This document shows, one piece after another, positions 36,453-45,153 of a stretch of 64,000 bases of DNA. The number at the start of each line of letters is the position of its first letter. Position 1 is the stretch's first letter. A model generated the notes under the pieces. It was not told where the DNA came from, did no database searches, and saw only the letters and a program-made list of their open reading frames with translations. This DNA is from CAKZQX01 sp034436755 (GTDB taxonomy: Bacteria > Chloroflexota > Chloroflexia > Chloroflexales > Chloroflexaceae), in NCBI GenBank assembly GCA_034436755.1, contig DAOTVB010000074.1, positions 30,710 through 94,709 of the forward strand, read 5' to 3'. The translations under genes were made by a program, and so were the position numbers.

Positions 36453-36518
36453 ACCGCACCTCCTCAGTTCCTTAGGTAATGGCGCTCCAATCCTCCCGAC
36501 GTCACCACTGGCCCACAC

Positions 36519-37169
36519 AACCAGTTTTGTGACGCACTGCGATCATACCCTGTGTGCTCTGGCATAAATATGACCACACAGGACCGTCAAACGACTATTT
36601 CATTGTGGAAAAGATAGAGAAATGATGAATTGCTATCCGATAGCCGGATATCTCCTGCCGGAATAACGGATAACTCTCCGGAATAAGATGCTGTAGCAGC
36701 AGTAGTACAGGTCGTTGGATGGATGAAACTGCATGTTCCGGGTGAAAGAGCAACGACAACTCTTGCAGAATGGTTCACCCGGTCTGGTCTACCCTCCGCT
36801 GTTTGTTGCACTTTTGCAGTTTGCGGTGAGCGTTTTTATTATATCCGTCCGGGTCCATTCCAATTTAACACGTTGTTTACGGATTGTCAATAGGTTCCAT
36901 CAAATACATAACGAAACGGAAAGATTTCCCAAAGCGTCATAACGCAGGGATCACTATTCAGTGCAGTTTGTTCTTTGCAAGTATATTCACAAGCACGGTT
37001 TTTAATGACATTACTGCGCTCACATCTAATAAAACCCTGTACTTTTGTTCACAAAGCAACCAAACATGACATTCTGGCAGGTTTATTCTTTGCAGACTTA
37101 TTCACAAATGCGGTTTTTGCACATGTAGTACAACAAAGCTGAATCAGAGGTTGTAGGTTTGTTCACGAA
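36519..37169. other. AT-rich divergent spacer with imperfect direct repeats
   Basis: This gene-free stretch between the Hdr-like genes and the hemoglobin is markedly AT-rich. Two imperfect ~42-bp direct repeats, 36962-37003 and 37076-37117, share TTCTTTGCA, TTATTCACAA-like and CGGTTTTT segments; a shorter third echo (AGGTTTGTTCACGAAG) is at 37153-37170. They might be binding sites or remnants of a mobile repeat. No gene was found. Confidence 0.4.
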
Positions 37170-37231
37170 GAAGGACGACGGAGGACGAAGGACCGAAGAC
37201 GGACGACGGACGACGGAGGACGGACGACGGA
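37170..37231. repeat. Simple repeat of GGACGACGGA-like units
   Basis: Six to seven imperfect units built from GGACGA and CGGAGGA. No coding or known regulatory role is visible. Confidence 0.8.
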
Positions 37232-37239
37232 TGAGCTTT

Positions 37240-37480
37240 GAGATTTTAGTCCGGACATCGCTGAACCGGAGTCCCGGCTTCAGCCGGTCGCGGCGTTCCC
37301 GGCCGTAGGCCGCTACCCCGGCCGGCATCCTACCGGCGAATGCACGTTGAACATTTAGTCCGGACATCGCTGAACCGGAGTCCCGGCTTCAGCCGGTCGC
37401 GGCGTTCCCGGCCGTATGCGGCTGCCTCGGCAGGCATTCAACCGGCGAAAGCCGGGACTCCAAATATGGCATATCCGGGT
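37240..37480. repeat. Family B elements, two tandem copies
   Basis: TTAGTCCGGACATCGCTGAA followed by GGAGTCCCGGCTTCAGCCGG and TCGCGGCGTTCCCGGCCG occurs twice, at about 37245 and 37355 (110 bp apart), nearly identical. The second copy ends with AACCGGCGAAAGCCGGGACT, an inverted partner. The 37481-37633 remainder has no assigned feature. Confidence 0.75.
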
Positions 37481-37633
37481 TATTTGCTCAATGTTCGTAA
37501 GCCGCGACTCTCGATCATTATCATACCCGGACTTTTTTCAACCTTACATCAGCCGGTTGGATGCCGGCGCTCAGATAGAATATAGCCATGGTACAATGGC
37601 ATACATGAGCCTACCTATTAGAAAACAGCAGCT

Positions 37634-38026
37634 ATGAATAATCGCAACATCTATGAAGACCTGGGCGGGGATGCGATCTTCCGCCAACTGGTCGAGTGCT
37701 TCTACCAGCGTGTTGAGCATGATCCCCGGCTGCGGCCAATGTTCCCGGAGGATATGGAGCCGGGCAAGGAGCATCAGTTTCTCTTTTTGACGCAATATTT
37801 CGGGGGGCCGCCGCGCTACCGGGCGTCGCGTGGGCATCCTCGGTTGCGCATGCGCCATAACCCCTTCCCCATTGGGCAGCAGGAGCGTGATGCCTGGCTG
37901 GAGCATATGTTGGCGGCGATTGATGAGGTCGGTATTGCTGAACCGGCCCGTAGCGTTATGCGCACCTACTTTGAGCAGGCGGCCACCGCAATGGTGAACC
38001 GCGTCACCCCCGAGTCCTTGCGGTAG
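37634..38026 (+). CDS. Truncated hemoglobin, group II (GlbO-like)
   Basis: A 130-residue single-domain globin of the two-over-two type. It begins NIYEDLGGDAIFRQLVECFY, a standard truncated-globin N terminus; the proximal heme His is in MRHNPFPIG, and the GG-P-Y segment YFGGPPRYRASRGHP with a Trp later (RDAWLEHM) matches group II. Such proteins bind oxygen or NO and are linked to oxygen use or NO detoxification. The start ATG 37634 follows a short A-rich leader (AACAGCAGCT), with no strong Shine-Dalgarno. It stands alone between repeat-rich spacers, just before the respiratory gene block. A hairpin follows immediately. Confidence 0.92.
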   Translation: MNNRNIYEDLGGDAIFRQLVECFYQRVEHDPRLRPMFPEDMEPGKEHQFLFLTQYFGGPPRYRASRGHPRLRMRHNPFPIGQQERDAWLEHMLAAIDEVGIAEPARSVMRTYFEQAATAMVNRVTPESLR

Positions 38027-38046
38027 GGACGCGCTTCTGCGCGTCC
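38027..38046. terminator. Hairpin after hemoglobin gene
   Basis: GGACGCGC-TTCT-GCGCGTCC, an 8-bp perfect stem, starts at the stop codon. It is the same hairpin motif as inside the 123-bp repeat at 12836 and near 42670. There is no T run, so it may be a dispersed repeat rather than a true terminator. Confidence 0.45.
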
Positions 38047-38314
38047 GTCCTTCCCGCCATGCCGGCTGCAATGGCCTACCATTGCACAGATTTTGCGCAC
38101 ACATAGGCGCGACTGACCCGCCTCTCAGTTATTTGCACGCGCTCCTTTTTGCCTCCTGTAAAACCAGGGCAGCGCTTCCACTTCCATTTTGTTGCATGGA
38201 AAACAAATAGATACACGTTAAAAAATATTTTATACTTCAGGGTTTTTGCAAAGGTTGCGCAAGTCTGTCAAGCTTTTGTACACATTTTGTCCCGTCAGGA
38301 TGCAGCTTTGTCGG

Positions 38315-38343
38315 TTGACAGCTTTAAATGACCATGCTATACT
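38315..38343 (+). promoter_or_regulatory. Sigma-70 promoter of the cytochrome oxidase genes
   Basis: Consensus TTGACA (38315-38320), exactly 17 bp, then TATACT (38338-38343). It is the best promoter match in the window and predicts a leader of about 280 nt before coxB. Confidence 0.85.
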
Positions 38344-38399
38344 ACGCGCACAATCAAATTTGTGAAGAAACGCACTATTTTCATTTAGTCAATACTGTT

Positions 38400-38560
38400 C
38401 AGCCCCGGCAGCCTGTCGCGGGCTAAACCCTTTACTAAAAGCTCCGTTCTAGCGTACTCCGACCAGCAGGCGCGAAGGGGATGGCTGTTGGAGTGTTTTC
38501 TACTACCCTGGTAATACCACGCGAAAGGAAACCTCGTGTGCAGCGAGTGGTTGTATCTTT
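38400..38560 (+). ncRNA. Foldable 5' leader of coxB (unassigned structured RNA)
   Basis: Inside the leader, CTCCGA-C-CAGC (38457-38467) can pair with GCTG-TTGGAG (38484-38493), giving a 10-bp stem with one bulge around a purine-rich loop. A second stem, ACCACGCG with CGAGTGGT, encloses GAAAGGAAACCTCGTGTGCAG. AGCCC/GGGCT near 38401-38424 could form a third. The layout resembles a riboswitch-like leader, but I match no known class. Confidence 0.35.
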
Positions 38561-38629
38561 TTACACAATCTGTTACTCCTGATTGGTTAATGATCGTCCG
38601 GTTTTACCACCAGGAATGAGGGGCTCTGT

Positions 38630-39655
38630 ATGAAATACCTGAAACACTTTCTGATCGTATCGGTGTTGATCATTATTACCACCCTGGGCGTGAGCTATCT
38701 GCTCGAAAACCTCCCCCTGCTTCCACCACAGTCCAGCGCACAGGCGGTGTCCATTGATAATCTCTTCTCAATGCACTTCCGGATTATCTCTTTTCTCTTT
38801 GCGCTGATTGTTGTGTTTATGCTCTACAGCCTGATTGTTTTTCGCCGCCGCGGGGGTGAAACCGGCGAAGGCGACCATTTTGAGGGACATACTGGGCTGG
38901 AGATCTTCTGGACTATTATTCCGCTGGTAATTGTGCTCTACTTTTCCTTTATCGGCGCACAGTCATTGGACGAGACGCGGCGGATCGATCCCGATGCGCT
39001 CGTGGTGAATGTCACCGCCTTTCAATGGTCGTGGAGTTTTGAGTATCCCGACTATGGCATTACCTCGCCTGCGCTGAATTTGCCCAAAGACCGTCAGGTG
39101 CTGCTGCGCCTCTCCTCAATCGACGTTATCCACTCCTTCTGGGTGCCGGAATTCCGCGTGAAGCAGGATGCGATTCCCGGCGGCGAAGAGTTTGTCCGCG
39201 ATCTGCGGATTACGCCCACCGAAGTCGGCGAGTACACAGTGCGCTGTGCCGAACTCTGTGGTGGCGCACATGCCTACATGAACAGCCCGGTAATTGTTAT
39301 GGAACCGGCCGATTTTGACGCCTGGATTGCCGACCAGCAGGGTGGTGCTGAAGGCGGTACCGGCGACGCGGCGGCGCGTGGCGAGGAACTGGCCACCAGC
39401 ATGGGCTGCATCAGTTGCCACTCGACCGATGGCACGCAACTGGTCGGGCCGACCTGGCAGGGGCTCTTTGAACGCGAGGTAACGCTCGAAGACGGCACAA
39501 CCGTTACTGCCGATGAGGAGTATCTGCGCCAGGCGATTATTAATCCAAATGCCCAGATTGTTCAGGGCTTTGCACCCGCTATGCCGGCATACGAGGGGAT
39601 GCTGACCGAGGAGCAGATCAGTGATCTGATTGCCTATATCCAGAGTCTGGAATAG
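38630..39655 (+). CDS. coxB: Cytochrome c oxidase subunit II with fused cytochrome c domain
   Basis: Receives electrons into the CuA centre of a heme-copper oxidase. The 341-residue protein has an N-terminal membrane-inserted segment and two membrane helices (to about residue 110), then the cupredoxin domain with the aromatic run FQWSWSFEYPDYG and CuA ligands His in VIHSFWVPEF and the cluster CAELCGGAHAYM. The C-terminal ~90 residues form a cytochrome c domain with heme motif CISCH and a likely Met ligand in PAMPAYEG. This is the caa3-type arrangement. ATG 38630 follows GAGGGG. It is the first gene after the promoter at 38315; coxA starts 82 bp downstream. Confidence 0.95.
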   Translation: MKYLKHFLIVSVLIIITTLGVSYLLENLPLLPPQSSAQAVSIDNLFSMHFRIISFLFALIVVFMLYSLIVFRRRGGETGEGDHFEGHTGLEIFWTIIPLVIVLYFSFIGAQSLDETRRIDPDALVVNVTAFQWSWSFEYPDYGITSPALNLPKDRQVLLRLSSIDVIHSFWVPEFRVKQDAIPGGEEFVRDLRITPTEVGEYTVRCAELCGGAHAYMNSPVIVMEPADFDAWIADQQGGAEGGTGDAAARGEELATSMGCISCHSTDGTQLVGPTWQGLFEREVTLEDGTTVTADEEYLRQAIINPNAQIVQGFAPAMPAYEGMLTEEQISDLIAYIQSLE

Positions 39656-39737
39656 CTGTAGAAGATAGAAAAGTGGCAGAAGAATAGGAAAATTTTTTTG
39701 CATCAGCACGCTTCGGGGCGCGTAAGGAGTATCGCGT

Positions 39738-41675
39738 ATGAACGTTCGTATGAGCAACATTATTACCCTCGCTATTTTTCGGGGATTTCTGGGTCAGATC
39801 ATCGGAGCCATCATCGGTGCAGCTATTGTAATGTTTGTCCGGGTGCTGATGGGCCTGGACCCAGTTATTGGGAGCCTGGCAACCGATGAACCGCTGCTGG
39901 TTGTCGGCGGGTTGGTTGGTGTGGTTGGCTTTATGGCCGGCATCGGCTCGCTCACGGATTGGGTTAAAATCTCGCTTGGTGGTGATCCGCACATTCCCCA
40001 CGGCGCTGACCCACGCGGCTGGCGGCGCTATTTTGCGGTTTCGTATGACCACAAAGTTATTGGTATCCAGTACGGGGTGCTGAGTGTGATCCTGTTCCTG
40101 ATGGCCGGGTTGTTTGCCCTGACTATGCGTACGGAACTGGCAACATCGGGGCTGCAGTTCATCTCGTTTAATCTGTTTAACTCCCTGATCGGGCTGCATG
40201 GCATGGTCATGATCGCCTCGATCCTGATCGGGGTAGCGGCGATGATGAACTACCTGGTGCCGATGTTGATCGGCGCGACCGATATGGCCTTTCCGCGGCT
40301 CAATGCCTTTGCTTTCTGGATCAATGTACCCGGCTCGCTGCTGGTTGCCAGTAGTCTGTTCTTTGGGGGTTTTGAGACCGGCTGGACCGGCTATCCACCG
40401 CTCAGCACCCGCACCTTTCCCGGCGTGCAGTTGTTCTTCCTGGGCGTCTATGTGATCGGTCTGTCGTCGATCCTGGGTGCGCTGAATATTATCGCTACGA
40501 CGCTGCGTATGCGCACCACCGGCATGACGCTCTTCCGGATGCCGATTTTTGTCTGGGCGGCCTTTGCCACTTCGCTGATTGGTCTGACGGCAACCCAGTT
40601 GATCGGGCTCTCCTTCCAGTTGGTGATGTTTGAACGGCTCTTCGGGATGGACTTCTTCAACCCGGATGCGGGCGGGAATGTTATCCTGTTCCAGCATCTC
40701 TTCTGGTTCTACTCGCACCCGGCAGTCTACATCTTTGTTCTGCCCGGCCTGGGGATTATCAGCGAACTGCTGCCGGTCTTCTGCCGGAAGCCGCTGTTTG
40801 GCTACCGCTGGATTGCGATGTCCTCGATTGCGATTGCCCTGGTCGGCTTCCTGGTCTGGGCGCACCATATGTTTACGTCGGGGATGGAGGAGTACCTGCG
40901 GGTGCCGTTTATGTACTCCACGCTGCTGGTGGCCGTCCCGACCGGCGTGAAGTTCTTTAGCTGGGTGGGCACGCTCTGGGGCGGTAAAATCGAAACGCCC
41001 ACGCCAATGCTGTTTGTCCTGGGAGCGATCACGGTCTTCCTGTTTGGTGGACTGACCGGGCCGCCCCACGGGACGGTTTCGACCGACCTGCATCTCCATG
41101 ACTCATATTTTGTCGTCGGGCATTTCCATAACACTATGTTTGGAGGCTTTGTCTACCCCTTCTTCGCGGCGATCTACTACTGGTTCCCGAAGATCACCGG
41201 GCGGCGGATGAATGAGACGATGGGTTGGTTGCACTTCTGGCTGATGACCCCCGCCTTCTGGTTTATGACCGGCGGCATGTTCTGGGTCGGGCTGATGGGC
41301 ATGCGCCGCCGCATCGCCGACTATGATCCGGCGCTGGGCTTTGATAATGTCCATCTCTTTGTCACCCTCTCGGCGTTTCTGATCGGGATATCGGTGCTGG
41401 TGTTCCTGGGCAATATGATCCATAGCGCGCGGCACGGCGAAATTGCCCAGGGCAACCTGTGGCGCTCACGTTCACCGGAGTGGCAGGTGCCTTCGCCCAT
41501 GCCCCAGCATAACTACGATGAGCCGTTTGTGGTCACCGGCGAACCTTACGACTATGGGCTGCCCGGCTCGGTCTATGTGGATATGCATCCCTCCGCACCG
41601 GAAGAACCCGAAGAAGAAGATTATGAGGAGACACCACCCCAGACGCCCTCGCTGGAACCGGCTCCGGGGGATTAA
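39738..41675 (+). CDS. coxA: Cytochrome c oxidase subunit I, A2-type, with extra N-terminal helices
   Basis: Catalytic subunit reducing O2 to water and pumping protons. In the 645-residue protein, heme and CuB ligands are present: LHGMVM, FYSHPAVYI, WAHHMFT and VGHFHNTMFG. The K-channel Lys is in PTGVKFFSW. The D-channel Glu of the usual HPEVYI motif is replaced by Ala, but the preceding Tyr-Ser gives the YSHPxVY motif that defines A2-type oxidases, so this is a normal variant rather than a defect. Before the standard core (WRRYFAVSYDHKVIGIQYG, about residue 95) are ~90 extra residues with two hydrophobic helices. The C terminus is an acidic tail of about 60 residues. ATG 39738 follows AAGGAG. 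Confidence 0.95.
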   Translation: MNVRMSNIITLAIFRGFLGQIIGAIIGAAIVMFVRVLMGLDPVIGSLATDEPLLVVGGLVGVVGFMAGIGSLTDWVKISLGGDPHIPHGADPRGWRRYFAVSYDHKVIGIQYGVLSVILFLMAGLFALTMRTELATSGLQFISFNLFNSLIGLHGMVMIASILIGVAAMMNYLVPMLIGATDMAFPRLNAFAFWINVPGSLLVASSLFFGGFETGWTGYPPLSTRTFPGVQLFFLGVYVIGLSSILGALNIIATTLRMRTTGMTLFRMPIFVWAAFATSLIGLTATQLIGLSFQLVMFERLFGMDFFNPDAGGNVILFQHLFWFYSHPAVYIFVLPGLGIISELLPVFCRKPLFGYRWIAMSSIAIALVGFLVWAHHMFTSGMEEYLRVPFMYSTLLVAVPTGVKFFSWVGTLWGGKIETPTPMLFVLGAITVFLFGGLTGPPHGTVSTDLHLHDSYFVVGHFHNTMFGGFVYPFFAAIYYWFPKITGRRMNETMGWLHFWLMTPAFWFMTGGMFWVGLMGMRRRIADYDPALGFDNVHLFVTLSAFLIGISVLVFLGNMIHSARHGEIAQGNLWRSRSPEWQVPSPMPQHNYDEPFVVTGEPYDYGLPGSVYVDMHPSAPEEPEEEDYEETPPQTPSLEPAPGD

Positions 41676-41781
41676 GCAGGATTGGGTTGATGAACTGAGT
41701 TGCGGCGGGCGACGGCCAGACTGGTAAACGGAACGTCGCCCGCACCGCCCACCAGGGACAAACTATTCAGGAGACAAACAT

Positions 41782-41994
41782 ATGGATGATGCACGTATGA
41801 AAAAATCAACCGCGGTCCGCCAGGGTCTGGTAATCCTGGGAATCCTGGCCGCGCTCACGCTTATTGAATATTTCGTTGGTGTTTTTATTCCCTGGGGATG
41901 GCTGCTGCTGCTGCTGGCGCTGATCAAGGCCGTCGTGGTACTTCAATACTTTATGCATGTATCGCGCGTCTTTTCGAGCGAGGGGGGGCACTAA
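41782..41994 (+). CDS. Cytochrome c oxidase subunit IV (prokaryotic type)
   Basis: A 70-residue membrane protein with two hydrophobic helices (GLVILGILAALTLIEYFVGV and WGWLLLLLALIKAVVVLQYFM) and the KAxxVxxYFMH pattern typical of bacterial subunit IV. It helps assemble or stabilise the oxidase. ATG 41782 follows CAGGAGAC. The stop TAA is directly followed by the coxC ATG. Confidence 0.88.
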   Translation: MDDARMKKSTAVRQGLVILGILAALTLIEYFVGVFIPWGWLLLLLALIKAVVVLQYFMHVSRVFSSEGGH

Positions 41995-42624
41995 ATGGCG
42001 ACCAATATTGCAACTGGAGACGGGCACGGCCTGGCGCACCAGCCCGATGATTATACCGCCTACCATCATATGGTCGGGACGGCCCGCATCGGTCTGTGGC
42101 TGTTTATCATCTCCGACGGGTTTATGTTTGGCGCGCTCTTCTTCAGCCGGTTCTACCTGCTGGGTGGCGAACGCCCGGAACTCTCCCAGGAACTGGGACT
42201 GATTGTCACCTCAGTGCTGCTGCTCAGTAGCTTCTTTATGAACCGGGCCGAGACGCTGATTGCCCACGGGGATAAGCGCGGCTTTATCATCAGTACCATT
42301 CTGACGATCATCCTTGGACTGGGCTTCTTTGTGGGTGTGGTCGCAATTGAGTGGCCGCAGGCGATTACGCATATCGGTGGGCCCGGCACCAACGCGATGG
42401 CGTCGATCTTCTTTATGATGACGGGTATGCACGCCTTTCACGTGATCACCGGCATTATCTTTTTATTGATCGTTCTGCTCAACGGCATCAAGGGGCGTTT
42501 CTCGGTCGAGCGGCACTGGATGGTTGAGGCCTGCGCTAACTACTGGCACTTTGTCGATGTGGTCTGGATCTTCTTCTACCCGGCGCTCTATCTGATGGGT
42601 ACGCCGGTGGCGCTGGGGCATTGA
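41995..42624 (+). CDS. coxC: Cytochrome c oxidase subunit III
   Basis: A 209-residue integral membrane subunit with five predicted helices, the shorter bacterial form. Signatures are RIGLWLFIISDGFMFGALF, MTGMHAFHVITGIIFLLIV and the C-terminal EACANYWHFVDVVWIFFYPALYL, which is diagnostic. It supports proton uptake and stability of subunit I. Translation probably couples to subunit IV, whose stop codon touches this ATG. It is the last gene of the coxB-A-4-C run; an inverted repeat follows at 42753. Confidence 0.95.
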   Translation: MATNIATGDGHGLAHQPDDYTAYHHMVGTARIGLWLFIISDGFMFGALFFSRFYLLGGERPELSQELGLIVTSVLLLSSFFMNRAETLIAHGDKRGFIISTILTIILGLGFFVGVVAIEWPQAITHIGGPGTNAMASIFFMMTGMHAFHVITGIIFLLIVLLNGIKGRFSVERHWMVEACANYWHFVDVVWIFFYPALYLMGTPVALGH

Positions 42625-42752
42625 TCAAGATGTGCGGCATCCAACGACGACGTTACTCAGATACCACGGACGCGCTTCTGCGCGTCCCTACCGCACATTA
42701 CTATTGGAAATATTTCTCACTTCCCAGCCCGGGAGGTGCGTCATTCATACGA

Positions 42753-42793
42753 TGTACCTGGTCAAACCAGGAGAGCCGGAATGACCAGGTACA
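42753..42793. terminator. 12-bp inverted repeat between convergent coxC and membrane gene
   Basis: TGTACCTGGTCA (42753-42764) and its exact complement (42782-42793) around a 17-nt loop. It lies between convergent genes, so a two-way terminator is likely. The hairpin GGACGCGCTTCTGCGCGTCC also occurs nearby at about 42669. Confidence 0.5.
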
Positions 42794-42825
42794 CCGTGCA
42801 TCCGTCGGGTGGCAAACGAAAAGAC

Positions 42826-43398
42826 TTAATGTGCCGGGGCGGGGTGCTGCTGCCGCCGATGATAGCGCGACACCAGGAGCGGATAGAGCAGGCCGAGCGT
42901 TGCGCCGAAAACCAGATGGGCAATCAAGAAAGCCGGCGCAGCATACAGTTCGGAGCCCAGAATTGGCAGCGCAACAAAGCGCGCCAGTAGCCAGGTCACC
43001 AGGCCGAACGCCAGACCAATGGAGGTAGGCAGTCCCGGAACATAGTTCAGCTTGAGCAGGCCGCTGTAGAGCGCAGCAAAGCCGAGACCAAACGCAAGCG
43101 AGAGGCCAACGTGGATCAGAACACTGACAATCAACGCCGACAGGCTAAACGCGGTACCGGCGGCCGCAAGCTGGATGTTGAAGATTCCGGCAATGTCATT
43201 GAAGGGCACCCACAGGCCCCAGTTGTGAATCCAGGAGACAACCATTGCAACCATGCCCATGACATAGCCGGCACCCAGGCCCGCCTCCAGGCCGGCGATC
43301 AATTCCGACTTGCCCAGTGTGGCATTCCGGTTGCGCAGGCCAATGGACCAGTTCGGCGTTGCCGTCGTGGTATGCGTTCGGTTCAGCTCGGTAGTCAT
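42826..43398 (-). CDS. Membrane protein of unknown function within the oxidase locus
   Basis: A 190-residue protein with a polar N-terminal tail of ~30 residues, then four to five hydrophobic segments rich in Gly and Ala (AGLEAGLGAGYVMGMVAMVVSW, AAGTAFSLSALIVSVLIHVG, SIGLAFGLVTWLLARFV, FLIAHLVFGATLGLLYPLLV). No catalytic motif is visible. The ribosome-binding site is excellent (AAGGAGGT before ATG 43398). It is convergent with coxC and divergent from the SCO1 gene. A role in oxidase assembly is only suggested by location. Confidence 0.7.
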   Translation of the reverse strand: MTTELNRTHTTTATPNWSIGLRNRNATLGKSELIAGLEAGLGAGYVMGMVAMVVSWIHNWGLWVPFNDIAGIFNIQLAAAGTAFSLSALIVSVLIHVGLSLAFGLGFAALYSGLLKLNYVPGLPTSIGLAFGLVTWLLARFVALPILGSELYAAPAFLIAHLVFGATLGLLYPLLVSRYHRRQQHPAPAH

Positions 43399-43892
43399 AA
43401 CCTTACCTCCTTAACAGGCTCTTGCAGGATACAGGTGGCAAACTCTATCCCGCCCAATCTACCCAATCTACAAACCAAACAGGGCGTTACCCCTGGTCTG
43501 GTACAGCCTGGAGGGACCAGCGCTATCCGGCGCAACCGCTGGTCCCAAACTTGCAATGCGGCACTCTGTCCGCCCAGATCTTTGCGGTGAAAACTGTGTG
43601 CATCGACAACTGTTTCACCGGGATGTTATACCATTGAGGTATCAATTATATAACAAAGACAGAGCCGGCGCAAGACCTTTTGCACAATATTTTGGGATAT
43701 ACTGTCAATCAAATGCACAGGGTTCCGAGCGTATACCATGATCTGCGATCTGCGCTTAGATAATTGAACCGACAAACGCTTTCTGAAGGATTGTGTACAT
43801 TCTTGATCTCGTATTGCAACAATCATGCCAGGATCGGGTATACATAACCAACAGCAATGCGATAGCTGATAGTTATACGGAAGAGGTATCAG
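43399..43892. other. Divergent spacer before SCO1 gene, 494 bp
   Basis: The half nearest the SCO1 gene is AT-rich. TATACT at 43698-43703 could be a -10 box but lacks a convincing -35. No gene or family repeat was identified. Confidence 0.4.
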
Positions 43893-44498
43893 ATGAAAAC
43901 GAAATTCCTCCTGGGCGGCGCGGGTTTGCCGGCACTTTTGCTGCTTGTTATTGCGGGAACACAACTGCTGGCCCAACCTTATACTTTTCGTGGCTCGCTG
44001 ATTGATCCGCCAATGCCCTCCACCGACTTTGTGCTGGAAGATCAGCATGGCGCGGATTTCCGCCTGAGTGCCCAGCAGGGCAAGGTAGTGGTGATGGCCT
44101 TTGGCTACACCTCTTGCCCCGATGTCTGCCCGACCACGCTGGCCGATTTCAAGCGGGTGCAGATGCTGTTGGGCAACGAGGCCGAGCAGGTGCAGTTTGT
44201 GTTTATCACGGTTGACCCGGAGCGCGACACACCCGAGCGCCTTAATCAATATATGACAGCCTTTGATCCGACATTTCGCGGGCTGCACGGCGATATGTCC
44301 GCACTGGAGCATGTCTGGGAGAGCTACGGCGTCTACCATGAGAAGCAAGAAGTGGGCAGCGCCGCCGGATATCTGGTTGACCATACCTCGCGCATTTATG
44401 TCGTAGATGCACAGGGCAACCTGCGTCTGACCTTCCCCTTCGGGGCAACCACCGAAGATATGGCCCAGGACATCCGTCACCTGGCGGAGGAAGCATAA
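43893..44498 (+). CDS. SCO1/SenC-family copper chaperone
   Basis: Delivers copper to the CuA site of cytochrome oxidase subunit II. The 201-residue protein has an N-terminal signal anchor (LGGAGLPALLLLVIAGTQLLA) and a thioredoxin-like domain with the copper-binding pair CPDVCP and the distal ligand His in YLVDHTSRIYVVD, spaced as in SCO proteins. FITVDPERDTPERL is also typical. ATG 43893 has GAAGAGGTATC upstream. The next ATG overlaps its stop (TAATG), so it is translationally coupled to the cupredoxin-like gene. Confidence 0.93.
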   Translation: MKTKFLLGGAGLPALLLLVIAGTQLLAQPYTFRGSLIDPPMPSTDFVLEDQHGADFRLSAQQGKVVVMAFGYTSCPDVCPTTLADFKRVQMLLGNEAEQVQFVFITVDPERDTPERLNQYMTAFDPTFRGLHGDMSALEHVWESYGVYHEKQEVGSAAGYLVDHTSRIYVVDAQGNLRLTFPFGATTEDMAQDIRHLAEEA

Positions 44499-45145
44499 TG
44501 AACTTTTCCCACCCACTGGTGCGTCGCCTGATGATCTCCGGGATTATCGGGATCGTGCTCTCGATTGCGATCAGCGAGGGCGCATACCAGGCGTTGCGCG
44601 ATGACACTGATCGGGCTCCACAGACCGTCGAACTGATCATCCCGGCCGGCACGGCGGAACAGGTCGAAGCCGGCAACTCGGTCGAATCCATTCCGGAGAA
44701 GATGGTCTTTGTCGAGGGCGATGTGCTACTGGTCAAGAATGAGGATACCACCGACCATCAACTGGGCCCGGTCTGGGTGCCCCCTGGAACCACCGGCCGC
44801 CTGGTGATGGAGAATGTAAATAACTACTCGTATGGCTGCTCGTTCCAGCCGAGCCGCTACCTGGGGCTGGATATACGTCCGCGCGGCGCATCGCTGACTT
44901 CGCGCATCCTGGCGCTCCTGTTTGTTGCGCCGCCAACCATTGGCCTGATCACGCTCTACAGCACGCTGGTGATCCCGTTACGCCCGAAGACACCGGCTCC
45001 GGCGGTGACAACAGCGCCGAAGAGCAGAGCAAAAACAGTCCGTCCGGCCCCCAAACTCGATAGCACACGACCAATCATTGGAGAAGAGCATACCGTCACA
45101 CCATCGACAAATGGCAAAAAGACAAATGGAAATGACACACAGTAG
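44498..45145 (+). CDS. Membrane-anchored cupredoxin-like protein
   Basis: A 215-residue protein with an N-terminal hydrophobic helix, an extracytoplasmic beta-domain (VELIIPAGTAEQVEAG, VFVEGDVLLVKNEDTTDHQLGPVWVPPG, then SYGCSFQPSRYLGLDIRP), a second helix at about 140-160, and a basic, disordered tail. The domain looks like a plastocyanin-type fold; His in TDHQ and Cys in YGCSF could bind copper, but the complete type-1 copper set is not evident. It overlaps the SCO1 gene by one base and precedes SURF1 by 8 bp, so a role in copper handling during oxidase assembly is likely. I do not recognise a named family. Confidence 0.65.
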   Translation: MNFSHPLVRRLMISGIIGIVLSIAISEGAYQALRDDTDRAPQTVELIIPAGTAEQVEAGNSVESIPEKMVFVEGDVLLVKNEDTTDHQLGPVWVPPGTTGRLVMENVNNYSYGCSFQPSRYLGLDIRPRGASLTSRILALLFVAPPTIGLITLYSTLVIPLRPKTPAPAVTTAPKSRAKTVRPAPKLDSTRPIIGEEHTVTPSTNGKKTNGNDTQ

Positions 45146-45153
45146 GTTATGTT

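Noticed and set aside
36519..37633. tRNA or rRNA gene in the long gene-free stretch
   Set aside because: No T-loop GGTTCGANTCC-type box or acceptor pairing was seen; the region holds repeats and AT-rich DNA.
39618..41099. 493-codon minus-strand frame
   Set aside because: Antisense shadow of coxA; no motifs.
39738..41675. CoxA judged defective because HPEVYI lacks Glu
   Set aside because: YSHPxVY is the recognised A2-type alternative, so loss of Glu is not a defect.
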